Source of the DNA: Sphingomonas sp. 3P27F8
GTDB lineage: Bacteria; Pseudomonadota; Alphaproteobacteria; Sphingomonadales; Sphingomonadaceae
NCBI RefSeq assembly: GCF_005502745.1
Contig: NZ_SCNL01000001.1
Coordinates: forward strand, 434,001 to 498,000
Length of the DNA: 64,000 bases
Direction of reading: 5' to 3'
Made by a program: the position numbers and the translations under genes. Shown here piece after piece: positions 28,208-35,965 of the stretch; positions within the stretch are counted from its first letter, which is position 1, and every line of letters starts with the position of its first letter. The notes beneath the pieces were generated by a model. The model was not told the DNA's origin. It did no database searches and saw only the letters and a list, made by a program, of their open reading frames with translations.

Positions 28208-28999
28208 TCACGATGTCGCGGGGACGAAGCCCACCCTCTTCGCGAGCTTCGCGTCGTTTTGAAGCGCGATCCAGCCCTTCCGCTGCGTAAGGAAGCCGTC
28301 CGTCCGGAGCGACCGCAGCATGCGGTTGACGTGGACGCTGGTCAGCCCCAGCAGATCGCCAAGATCGGTCTGCGTCAGCGGCAGCGGCATGCCGTCCCCA
28401 TTGGTGAGGCCGGCAGAGTAGTAGCGTTCCCGCAGTTCGAGCAAAAGGTGGCCGAGCCGGTCGGCCGCGTCCAAGCTCCCCAAGCGCACGACCTGTGCGA
28501 AAATGTAGAGGTCATCCAGCCGCCGCGCGCGCTCGTAGGCGAGCGCAAGCTCCGAGCGCGCCTCTAATGTAGCCGGGTCAGGCATCACGCAGACGCTGAC
28601 CGGGGTGATGGCCCTTAGACTGTCGCCCGAATCGTCGCCGACATCGACGACCATCTCGCCCGGAACGTATAGTCGGATCAGCTGGCGCCGGCCGTTGGCC
28701 AGCACCCTGACCCGGGCTGCGGATCCTTCGAGAATAGCGAGCCGCTTTTCACGGGCAGACCCTTCGGCCGCGAATTTGCCGAGGTCGGCGCATGCGGGCA
28801 GCCGTCGGGACGAATCCAGGGCTTGTTTCACGAGCCACCAATCCGCCGGTCCGAGGTCGGCGAGTCCGACTAGCCTGTGAATCAGCGCATCGCCCGGCTG
28901 CCCGTCGCGCGTGACCATCGCTCCGCCGTCCCGGTCATGTCGCAGTTGTATTCTCTTCGCACTCGGTCTCATGAAAGGCTGAACGGCTGTCAAAGTCAT
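28208..28999 (-). CDS. Crp/Fnr-family regulator without iron-sulfur cysteines
   Basis: A 263-residue regulator: cNMP-binding-like barrel (about residues 40-140, with RQLIRLYVPGEMV), a dimer helix, and a C-terminal winged helix TQTDLGDLLGLTSVHVNRMLRSLR. The N-terminal cysteine cluster of FNR is absent. The recognition helix has S-x2-V-N-R rather than E-x2-S-R, so it should read another site. ATG 28999 follows GGAAGGAAG. This small-regulator type is frequent in sphingomonads and other alphaproteobacteria. Ligand and targets are unknown. Confidence 0.85.
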   Translation of the reverse strand: MTLTAVQPFMRPSAKRIQLRHDRDGGAMVTRDGQPGDALIHRLVGLADLGPADWWLVKQALDSSRRLPACADLGKFAAEGSAREKRLAILEGSAARVRVLANGRRQLIRLYVPGEMVVDVGDDSGDSLRAITPVSVCVMPDPATLEARSELALAYERARRLDDLYIFAQVVRLGSLDAADRLGHLLLELRERYYSAGLTNGDGMPLPLTQTDLGDLLGLTSVHVNRMLRSLRTDGFLTQRKGWIALQNDAKLAKRVGFVPATS

Positions 29000-29168
29000 G
29001 CTGGGCTTCCTTCCGTGCCCCGGCCCGCAGCCCAGCATGCACCGCATCCGGCAGCGTGACAACCCGACCCCCGACTCCTCCCTGGCTGGTGAATCGGGCC
29101 GGTTTTCGACTACGCCTCAGGTTCGCGCGGATATGGCAGGAGGCGGCGAATTGAACGTCGTGCATCCG

Positions 29169-29405
29169 TCAGTGGCGGTCCGCGACCCATCCCGCATCGT
29201 GTCCCGCGAAGAACTTTTCGATCTCGTCGTCAGTCGGAGACCGGACCCGACCTCCTTCCAGCGTATCGACGGCATACTGAAGATGGATGGCGGGCAGCGA
29301 ATCCCCACTGCGGTCAAGCAGTGCCAGCGCCATTTGCATCAGCGAAAGCGCGACCTCGCGCTGCCTTGCCGCATTTTCCCTACACACCACGTTCGCGTTC
29401 TCCAC
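29169..29405 (-). CDS. Small hypothetical protein
   Basis: A 78-residue cytosolic protein (ALALLDRSGDSLPAIHLQYAVDTLEGG). GTG 29405 has GGAGGGCC immediately upstream. I have the impression that this motif recurs in small sphingomonad proteins, but I cannot name a family. It has no neighbours close enough to suggest an operon. Confidence 0.6.
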   Translation of the reverse strand: MENANVVCRENAARQREVALSLMQMALALLDRSGDSLPAIHLQYAVDTLEGGRVRSPTDDEIEKFFAGHDAGWVADRH

Positions 29406-29533
29406 GGCCCTCCACTCCCGCGCCGAAACGGCCGGCTCGGCACCTTATCCTATGGACCCCTTGAGCGAAAAGACCTTTCCGGCCAAAATGGGGAGGCGCA
29501 CCATTGCCGGGACGCCGCGCGTTTCCCGTCCTG

Positions 29534-30166
29534 TTAAGGTCGAACGAAACGACACGCCAAGGCGAGGCCGGCGCTCGACGCCGCTGCGATCCACAGGCTG
29601 CCTGCAGGAACCCGCGACTCGCAGAGCGCTCCGGCGACCCCACCGACGACGAGGGCGAGCCAGAGCGCCAAATACGGCACCCACTGCATCGACGGGCGCC
29701 CACGGACCGCGTCGGCCAGGCGGTAGCCCAGCTTCACTAGCGTGCCCGTCATGTAGGTCACGCCGACGCCGACGTCCCCGTCGCGCTGGAACACCGCGTT
29801 TGAGGCGCCCATCGCCAGACACAGCAGCCCGATGGCGACGCTCGGCAACCCCGACGATCCCGAAACCGCGCCCAGCAAGATGAGTAGCGCGACGAAGGCG
29901 GCGGCCGAAGACTTGCGGTCGGAACCGGCAATGCCGGCGAACAGGACGCCGATGGCGACGCCGGAGACGAACAGCGCGATGAGACCGGCGGCAATCAGTC
30001 CCACCCTGTCGCCCTGCGAAAGTCCGACCGCCAACCGGGTTGAGTTTCCGCTCATGAACGACACGAAAAGGCCGCCGGACTTCATGAAGCCCACGGCATC
30101 GACGAAGCCCGCTTGAGCCGCGAAGCCCATCGCCAGCATGCGGTGCCGAACGTCGTAGCGGATCAT
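29534..30166 (-). CDS. DUF1275 (YoaK-like) membrane protein
   Basis: A 210-residue protein with about six hydrophobic helices. The first segment GFAAQAGFVDAVGFMKSGGLFVSFMSGNSTRLAV is the hallmark of DUF1275 proteins; AVFQRDGDVGVGVTYMTGTLVKLG is its repeat-like counterpart in the second half. Transport activity has been suspected for the family but is not settled. GGTGG before ATG 30166 is a weak ribosome site. Confidence 0.87.
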   Translation of the reverse strand: MIRYDVRHRMLAMGFAAQAGFVDAVGFMKSGGLFVSFMSGNSTRLAVGLSQGDRVGLIAAGLIALFVSGVAIGVLFAGIAGSDRKSSAAAFVALLILLGAVSGSSGLPSVAIGLLCLAMGASNAVFQRDGDVGVGVTYMTGTLVKLGYRLADAVRGRPSMQWVPYLALWLALVVGGVAGALCESRVPAGSLWIAAASSAGLALACRFVRP

Positions 30167-30218
30167 CCACCGACCATATCACGATCGACCCGGCCGCGAC
30201 ACCAGCGTCGGCGGGTAG

Positions 30219-30620
30219 CTATGGAGGCGGGACGGTGGTCGCAGGTCCCGGGCCGTCCGACAACAACCAGGCCCGCGCCTCGTCAACGGTCAGGAAGGCG
30301 CGCACTGCTGGCCCGCCCATCGTCCGCTCGACCTGAAGTTTGTTGAGCGTCTTCTTTACCGCCAGCGCGGTCCGCCCGGTCCAGCGCGACTGAAAGCCCG
30401 TCGTCATCTGCGCGAGTGCCTCACTCACGGGCTGCGACTGCACGGGGAAGTCGACCGACTCGCTCAGCACGTCGAAGTTCGATCCCCGCCCAATCTCCGC
30501 CACGGCGGCGTCGATGGCCCGCTCAAAGTCGGCAACCGTCGCCACGTCCCAGAACCCCGTCATCGTCAGGTGCAGGATGCGATGTTCAGGATCGAAGGAA
30601 ATCGTGAATGGCTCGGCCAT
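30219..30620 (-). CDS. STAS-like small cytosolic protein
   Basis: A 133-residue protein with an alternating beta/alpha pattern: FTISFDPEHRILHLTMTGFWDVATVADFERAIDAAVAE, then FDVLSESVDFPVQSQPVSEAL. This resembles STAS/SpoIIAA-like folds in which an effector or phosphate switch acts on a partner. No conserved serine context is sure. ATG 30620 is just downstream of the broken YciI gene on the same strand. Confidence 0.6.
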   Translation of the reverse strand: MAEPFTISFDPEHRILHLTMTGFWDVATVADFERAIDAAVAEIGRGSNFDVLSESVDFPVQSQPVSEALAQMTTGFQSRWTGRTALAVKKTLNKLQVERTMGGPAVRAFLTVDEARAWLLSDGPGPATTVPPP

Positions 30621-30625
30621 GCGGG

Positions 30626-30957
30626 TCAGCCCTGTGTCCGAGCCGGAATGCTCGAACTCGCGTTGAAGGCGCCGAAAAGTGGGTCCCACTCGTTGATTAC
30701 CATGTCCTCGATCAGACCCTCCAACGCGAAGGGATCGGTGGCGATCAGGCGTTCGAGGCTTTCCCTATCGGGAGCCGTCATGATCAGGAGCGCCGCCCTC
30801 ACGTCGAGGTGGGCCAGCGGTCCCGACGCGAGCAGCGAGCCGTCCCCGAGCCTCTCCCTCAGCCATTGGACGTGCGGCATGACGTGCCGGGCCCAGCCCT
30901 CCTCGTCGGATGCTGATACGATACCGCGTAGACGGGCACGGCGACCTCTCCCTTCAT
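30626..30957 (-). pseudogene. YciI-family protein, frameshifted
   Basis: From ATG 30957 the frame gives MKGEVAVPVYAVSYQHP, the expected opening of a YCII-domain protein. It then runs into nonsense. The remainder (DEEGWARHVMPHVQWLRERLGDGSLLASGPLAHLDVRAALLIMTAPDRESL) is in the next frame, with the conserved late ASGPL and the C-terminal domain intact. The shift lies within about 30905-30922. One added base joins the two halves into a protein of about 110 residues. Alternatively the internal ATG at 30880 makes a short protein lacking the first strand. Confidence 0.65.
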
Positions 30958-31115
30958 CCTGCGGGCAGTTAGACTAAAGCGGCGCGGCGCGTCCATGCCA
31001 TAGGGCATTGAAGGACGCGCCCTCGCTACGCCGACCTCGAGCGGCCGGCGACGGATCGACTGGAGGCACGCCTGATGATATCGCCTGTTGCAAGTCCGAT
31101 CGATCGCGAGGTCCA

Positions 31116-31583
31116 GTGATCTATCTCATCGTCGTCGCCTCCACCATGCTGCTGCTTCCGGCCGCGTCGATCGTGGTCGACGCCGGGTCGGCACCGCTCC
31201 TCTGGCTCGTGGGGAAGTGGTTCGTATTCTGGGCGGTGGGCGCCCGTCTGATGCTCGCAGGGCTGCGGCAGTATCTGCAGCCCGCCTTTACCAGCCGCGA
31301 CATCATGGGCATCGAGAGCGCTGAGGTTTTCGTGCTGGTCCGCGAGCTGGGCGGCGCAAACGTCGCCTCGGGCGTCCTCGGCTTAGCGTCGATCGCCGCG
31401 CCCAGCTTTGTGCTCCCCACCGCGATCAGCGCTGGCATCTTCTACGCCGTCGCCGGAGCCGAACACGCTCGCGCCGACCATCGGGGAAGGAACGAACTCG
31501 TCGCTATGGTCAGCGACTTCTGGGCGACGGCCATCCTACTCGGCTTTGCCGCTGCATGGGTGCTGACGGGCGGTCTGCGCTGA
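31116..31583 (+). CDS. Four-helix membrane protein, unknown
   Basis: A 155-residue integral membrane protein with about four helices (IYLIVVASTMLLLPAASIVVD, LWLVGKWFVFWAVGARLMLAG, NVASGVLGLASIAAPSF, DFWATAILLGFAAAWVL). Between them lies a conserved-looking LQPAFTSRDIMGIESAEVFVLVRELGGAN. It resembles the DUF6790 type, though I am not sure of the assignment. The start GTG 31116 begins at the first helix; the upstream 36 residues of open frame are polar and unconvincing. Confidence 0.65.
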   Translation: MIYLIVVASTMLLLPAASIVVDAGSAPLLWLVGKWFVFWAVGARLMLAGLRQYLQPAFTSRDIMGIESAEVFVLVRELGGANVASGVLGLASIAAPSFVLPTAISAGIFYAVAGAEHARADHRGRNELVAMVSDFWATAILLGFAAAWVLTGGLR

Positions 31584-31876
31584 GGTCTCATGGTCCGCGA
31601 GAAGAGTTCGGCGAAATCCAGCGATCGGATGAAGGACGGGCTCAGGCCGCCGTCTAGTTTCGATCTGCGTGTGCCTAGTAGCGCGCGCCCAAGCCTCTCC
31701 CCATCCGATGGTCTCGGCATTACTGCGCTGCCCGCCATCGTTCAGACAGGCAGCTGATACCCGTCCTTCGAAGGCGCCACTTTCGGCGCCTGCAGCGGGT
31801 GTGCGGCAGGAACCGCGCACGTCTCACGATTGTTGGCTCCCGACCCCTTCATCTGATCCACGCAGGAGCTTGAGCC

Positions 31877-32674
31877 ATGACCGACGTGATATTCATCCAC
31901 GGGATGTTCCAGAACGACACGAGCTGGGCCGGCTGGGTCTCCAGATTCAGCGCCGCTGGCTACAATTGCGTCGCGCCGGTCTGGCCGCTCCACGAGGGCG
32001 ATCCGCGCGAGCTCCGCGAGAATCCACCGGAGGGCCTAGGCGACCTGACGCTCGTAGACGTGCTGGGGAGCATCGAGCAGGTGGTCCGCGCGCACGATAG
32101 GCCGATAGTCATCGGCCACTCGGTCGGCGGACTGATCACGCAGATCCTGCTCAATCGCGGCCTCGCGTCGGCGGGGGTGGCGATCGACTCCGTCGCGCCG
32201 AACGGCATGGTCGACCTCGACTGGGGCTTCATCAAGAACAGCACCATCATTGCCAATCCGCTGATGGGCAACTCGCCGATCAAGATGGACGCGAAGACCT
32301 TCCACAGCGCGTTTGCAAACACGCTTAGCGAGCAGGCCGCCACGCAGGCGTTCGAGGCGACCGCTACGCACGACAGCCGGAACGTGCTGCGCGGATGCAT
32401 GGGAGCGGACGGTCGGGTCGACGTCGACGCACCGCATGGCCCGCTCCTCCTCATTGGCGGCGAGGAGGACCAGATCATCCCGGCGCATCTCACAGAGAAG
32501 AACTTCAAGGCCTACACCGATCAGGGCAGCGTGACCGAGTTCGCGCCCTTCGCCGGGCGAAGCCACTTCATCTGCAACGAAGCCGGCTGGGAGGAGGTCG
32601 CGGACTGCGCCCTTGCGTTCCTTGAAGCGAACAGCTCCGCAAGCAGCGCGAAGAAGGCAGCGTTGGCCGATTGA
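31877..32674 (+). CDS. Alpha/beta hydrolase
   Basis: A 265-residue cytosolic hydrolase: VIFIHGMFQNDTSW (oxyanion HG), nucleophile Ser82 in VIGHSVGGLI, acid Asp198 in GGEEDQIIP, and His230 in AGRSHFICNE. The complete triad suggests an active esterase or lipase-like enzyme; the substrate is unknown. The stop is 59 bases before a truncated quinone oxidoreductase gene on the same strand. Confidence 0.85.
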   Translation: MTDVIFIHGMFQNDTSWAGWVSRFSAAGYNCVAPVWPLHEGDPRELRENPPEGLGDLTLVDVLGSIEQVVRAHDRPIVIGHSVGGLITQILLNRGLASAGVAIDSVAPNGMVDLDWGFIKNSTIIANPLMGNSPIKMDAKTFHSAFANTLSEQAATQAFEATATHDSRNVLRGCMGADGRVDVDAPHGPLLLIGGEEDQIIPAHLTEKNFKAYTDQGSVTEFAPFAGRSHFICNEAGWEEVADCALAFLEANSSASSAKKAALAD

Positions 32675-32733
32675 GCTCGGCGGTCTGACTGGACCAAGAA
32701 GCAGTCTGAGTTGAGGGGCGGTCAGCGAGTCGA

Positions 32734-33040
32734 ATGCACACCTACGTGATCACTGGATATGGGGAGATCGACGATGTCATCCGACTGGCCGAAGAGGCAC
32801 CGCCCGTTCCCATGCCACGGCAGATTGTGTGCGACATCCGCGCGGCGGCGCTGAACCCGATCGATCTGGCGATCATCAGGGGCGACCCGAAGAGGATCAA
32901 CCACTACAGGATGCTGCGGCGCATCGGTTTCGACGCGAGTGGCGTCGTCAGCGCGGTCGGCTCCGCCGTCACGCTGTTCAAGCCCGGGGACGAGGTGTTC
33001 GTGCGCGCGTCGCGGGATACGATCGGGACGTTCGCCGATG
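32734..33040 (+). pseudogene. Quinone oxidoreductase (zinc-type ADH family), 5' remnant
   Basis: The first 101 codons read as the GroES-like N-domain of a QOR/MDR protein: PRQIVCDIRAAALNPIDLAIIRGDP, IGFDASGVVSAVGSAVTLFKPGDEVFVRASRD. After TIGTFA (about 33036) the frame continues as Arg-rich nonsense, and the Rossmann domain (over 200 residues) is missing. The break point coincides with the start of another orphan fragment, so this is a recombination joint rather than slow decay. Confidence 0.8.
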
Positions 33041-33242
33041 CTCGAGCAACGCGGCGAGGTCGAACCGCTATGGCATCGCGACGCCGCCGAATCGCGGTCG
33101 TTCAAGGCTCTGCTCCAGTGGACGGCGATCCGCAGGGACCGCTGGCAGGAATGGGGCCAACTCGCCGAACGCCTGGGCCAACGAGCCTTCTACCAGCACA
33201 TGCGCGAGCGCACCTTCGAGCTCCTGCCAACCCTCACCGCGC
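33038..33242 (+). pseudogene. Orphan coding fragment of unknown family
   Basis: A frame starting MLEQRGEVEPLWHRDAAE and continuing through WTAIRRDRWQEWGQLAERLGQRAFYQHMRERTFELLPTL has the look of a real helical protein, but turns to Arg/Ser-rich nonsense after about 33240. It has no family I recognise. Both edges coincide with the broken ends of neighbouring genes. It is reported as a fragment because of amino-acid composition only. Confidence 0.35.
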
Positions 33243-33363
33243 GCTCAAGGCTGGTGACCTCGGCGAGATCCTCGTCGCCGCGGTGCACGTTTTCCAGCGA
33301 TGCGCTCATGCGCCAGTCGATCGTCGGGGTCTTGGCGTCGTCGTTCCAAGTCGCCTCGGTCAT
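33190..33363 (-). pseudogene. Truncated hypothetical gene following the DUF6582-like gene
   Basis: A 57-codon frame beginning MTEATWNDDAKTPTIDWRMS, placed two bases after the upstream stop, with AAGAAGGACTGACG as ribosome site, so it is translationally coupled. The first 43 residues or so (to TSLERAV) look genuine; the rest (GRSSKVRSRMCW) is probably read from the joined foreign piece. The 3' part of the gene appears lost at the joint near 33240. Confidence 0.45.
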
Positions 33364-33365
33364 CG

Positions 33366-33611
33366 TCAGTCCTTCTTGCCGATCTCGCGCCAGCTCTTCT
33401 CGCTCACCTCGACGTCGAACTTCTTCGCCGCAGCCTTGATGCGCTTCCACGCCGCCTCGCGGTCGTCGTCGCTCACGCCCTTCACCTGGTTGAAGCGCGC
33501 GATCGCGTTTCGAACGTGGCTGGCGTTCTCGAGCGGCTCCTTCTCCTGGTCGGGAAAGGCGAACGCCCGCTTGCCCAGCTTCTCGCGATCCTTCGTGCTG
33601 AGCTCCGCCAT
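33366..33611 (-). CDS. DUF6582-like small protein
   Basis: An 81-residue soluble, charged protein: MAELSTKDREKLGKRAFAFPDQEKEPLENASHVRNAIARFNQVKGVSDDDREAAWKRI and a basic tail. The block KRAFAFPDQEKEPLENASHVRNAIARFNQV matches a short family seen in many bacteria and phages (I believe DUF6582, function unknown). ATG 33611 has GGAG five bases upstream. The next small frame begins two bases after its stop. Confidence 0.7.
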   Translation of the reverse strand: MAELSTKDREKLGKRAFAFPDQEKEPLENASHVRNAIARFNQVKGVSDDDREAAWKRIKAAAKKFDVEVSEKSWREIGKKD

Positions 33612-33769
33612 CGTCATCTCCATATGTTGCAGATGCCAAACGCTCGGCCGGCGCACTTGGGTCAATATCCTCTCTTGGCGGTCCGCGACGTGGCCACCCG
33701 CATCACCGCTAAGGGCCGGCCGAGGACAGTTCAAAAAAGTAAACCCGAAGTCTCGCTGCTGTTCTCACT

Positions 33770-33915
33770 ATGTTCGACCTGTGCTGGTTCAGCCAGATGG
33801 CTGGCGACTCCGTCATCAGGAAAGTGATCCACGTCGACATGGACGCGTTCTTCGCGTCAGTGGAGCAGCGTGACGACCCTTCGCTGCGGGGCCGGCCGGT
33901 GGCTGCGCGACGGTG
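33770..33915 (+). pseudogene. dinB: DNA polymerase IV (dinB) 5' remnant
   Basis: The frame reads [32 protein letters not shown], the unmistakable first catalytic block of Y-family polymerases ([12 protein letters not shown] with the metal-binding Asp). After GRPVAARRC it continues in frame as the middle of a TetR regulator. Over 300 residues of DinB are absent. Together the two pieces form a 126-codon chimera. Confidence 0.85.
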
Positions 33916-34250
33916 CACGACAGCGCGAGTCGCCGAGCGCGCGGGGGTGAGCGTGGGCTCCTTCTACCAATACTTCCCCAACAAGGCGTCGATCCTGTTC
34001 CGGCTGCAGAGCGACGAGTGGCGCGAGACCACTGACATCCTCAGCGCCATCCTGAGGCACGGGACGCGGCCGCCGCTCGAAAGGCTGCGCGATCTCGTGC
34101 ACACGTCATCCGCTCGGAATGTGACGAGGCGGATGTCCGCATGGCCCTGAACGACGCGGCGCCGCGCAGGGATGCGGAGATCAAGCGGTATGCCGACGGC
34201 ATCGCGGACATGTTCTGCGCCTATCTCGAACGGCTTAATGGCATCGAGGG
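33916..34250 (+). pseudogene. TetR-family regulator remnant, frameshifted
   Basis: From 33916 the dinB frame continues [35 protein letters not shown], the helix-turn-helix of a TetR protein, then [17 protein letters not shown]. It shifts frame near 34105; the next frame continues [44 protein letters not shown] and stops matching near 34250. The first TetR helix and the C-terminal ligand domain are lost. It is fused to dinB at one end and abuts an antisense monooxygenase piece at the other. Confidence 0.82.
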
Positions 34251-34262
34251 TCGGGCCGCAGA

Positions 34263-35171
34263 TCAGACGATGCCGACACCGCGCAAATAGTCCTCCAGGA
34301 TCCTGGTCTGGTCACGCGCCACGACCGCGGCGATGTAACCGTCCGGGCGGATGAGAATTCTGTCACCTTGCTCGACGCTATAGGCCTCGACGAAGTCGCG
34401 GTGCACGTCGTCGAAGTCAGCGTGCGGTCCGATGCCGTAGATGGCGAGCCACGGGCGCGCGGCGACGCGATCGTCCGACATGTATTTGAGCAGCAGCAGC
34501 GATGCGACGAGCTTGCCGTCCTTCGTGCGGCGGAAGCCGCCAACCACGCAGTCGGCGGCGCGATGCTGCTTAACCTTTAACATCGCGCGCTCGCCCGCGC
34601 GGTATGGGCCGCCGAGCGGCTTCGCGATCACGCCGTCCAGCGCACCGCCGCTCGCGGCGAGCCACGCCTGCGCGCCCGCCAGATCGGGCGCGTGCGGCGA
34701 GAGCAGGATCGTCGCGGTCCCCTCGGCGGCGTGGAAAAGCTCGAGCGCCTTGCGGCGTTCGGCGAGCGGCCGGTCGATCAGCAAGTCACCGCCGACCGCC
34801 AAACAATCGAACAGCATCAAGTGCGCTGGCGTCTCGGCGGACAGCCGCTTGATCCTGCTCTCGGCAGGATGGAGCCGCGCCTGCAACGCGTCGAAGGACA
34901 GCACGCCGTCGATCGGCAGGATCAACTCGCCGTCGACGACATAGTCGTCGGCTTCGGTGCCCAGCAACGCAACCACGATTTCGGGGAAGTAGCGGGCGAG
35001 CGACTTGCCCGACTTCGACATCAGCTCGACGTGTCCGCCCGACCGAGACGCGATCGCGCGGAAGCCGTCCCACTTGGGCTCGTATTGCCAGCCGGCGTCG
35101 GACGGAAGCGCGTCGACGAGCTTGGCCTCCATCGGTTCGATACCGGTAAAGGGGTGCGGTCCGCCTTTCAC
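34263..35171 (-). CDS. ATP-dependent DNA ligase whose C-terminus is replaced by a monooxygenase piece
   Basis: The first 230 residues are the nucleotidyltransferase domain of a bacterial ATP-dependent ligase (LigC/LigD type): adenylation motif YEPKWDGFRAI, DGELI, FDCLA, GGALDGVIAKP and the AMLKVKQHRAADCVVGG motif V. After KLVASLLL the OB-fold is missing. Residues 230-302 instead read WLAIYGIGPHADFDDVHRDF and DRILIRPDGYIAAVVA, the C-terminal end of an FAD-dependent aromatic monooxygenase. The joint is near 34481-34495. The start GTG 35171 overlaps the xth stop (GTGA). Ligation is doubtful without the OB-fold. Confidence 0.8.
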   Translation of the reverse strand: MKGGPHPFTGIEPMEAKLVDALPSDAGWQYEPKWDGFRAIASRSGGHVELMSKSGKSLARYFPEIVVALLGTEADDYVVDGELILPIDGVLSFDALQARLHPAESRIKRLSAETPAHLMLFDCLAVGGDLLIDRPLAERRKALELFHAAEGTATILLSPHAPDLAGAQAWLAASGGALDGVIAKPLGGPYRAGERAMLKVKQHRAADCVVGGFRRTKDGKLVASLLLLKYMSDDRVAARPWLAIYGIGPHADFDDVHRDFVEAYSVEQGDRILIRPDGYIAAVVARDQTRILEDYLRGVGIV

Positions 35172-35965
35172 GCGCGACTCCTCAGCTTCGGCTTGTCGGC
35201 CAGCTCGATCCACACCGGTGCGTGGTCGCTGGTCTTCTCCCATCCACGCACGTCGCGGTCGACCTGCGCATCGACCAGCCGGTCGGCGAGCGCCGGGCTC
35301 AGCAGCAGGTGGTCGATGCGCAGACCGGCGTTGCGGGCGTAGGCATTCCGGAAATAATCGAAGAAGGTGTAGATCGTCTCGTCCGGATGGATCGTGCGCA
35401 GCGCGTCGGTCCAGCCCTGGCCGGTCAGCCGGAAGAACGCCTCGCGCACCTCGGGCGCGAACAGCGCGTCCTCCAGCCAGCGCTCCGGCTTGTGGACGTC
35501 GCGCTCGGTCGGCATCACGTTGAAGTCGCCCGCAAGCATGACTGGCAGCTTGGACTCGAGCAGCCCGGCGGCGTGCTCGATGAGCTTCTCGAACCAGGTC
35601 ATCTTGTATTCGAACTTGGGTCCGGGGCGCGGGTTGCCGTTGGGCATATACAAGCCGCCGATCAGAATGCCGTTGACCGCGGCCTCGATGTAGCGGCTCT
35701 GCGTGTCGTCGGGATCGCCCGGCAGGCCGCGCCGCGTCTCGTGGATCTCGCCGACCCGGCTGAGCATCGCGACGCCGTTCCAGCTCTTTTGGCCGTGCCA
35801 GATCGCGTCGTAGCCGAGGTCGCGGACGGCGGCCTCCGGGAATTTGTCCTGCGGCGCCTTGAGCTCCTGCAGGACGGCGACGTCTGGCTGGCTCTCGGCG
35901 AGCCAGCGCAGCAGCACCGGCAACCGGCCGTTGACGCCGTTCACGTTGTAAGTGGCGATCTTCAC
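35168..35965 (-). CDS. xth: Exodeoxyribonuclease III
   Basis: A 265-residue AP endonuclease/3'-exonuclease of the ExoIII family. KIATYNVNGVNGRLPVLLRWL, LQELKAPQDKFPE (catalytic Glu), GLYMPNGNP, LAGDFNVMPTERD and TSDHAPVWIEL (Asp-His pair) are present. The start GTG 35965 overlaps the ligD stop, and the stop overlaps the downstream ligase start (both GTGA), so the three genes form one translationally coupled repair operon. Confidence 0.93.
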   Translation of the reverse strand: MKIATYNVNGVNGRLPVLLRWLAESQPDVAVLQELKAPQDKFPEAAVRDLGYDAIWHGQKSWNGVAMLSRVGEIHETRRGLPGDPDDTQSRYIEAAVNGILIGGLYMPNGNPRPGPKFEYKMTWFEKLIEHAAGLLESKLPVMLAGDFNVMPTERDVHKPERWLEDALFAPEVREAFFRLTGQGWTDALRTIHPDETIYTFFDYFRNAYARNAGLRIDHLLLSPALADRLVDAQVDRDVRGWEKTSDHAPVWIELADKPKLRSRA

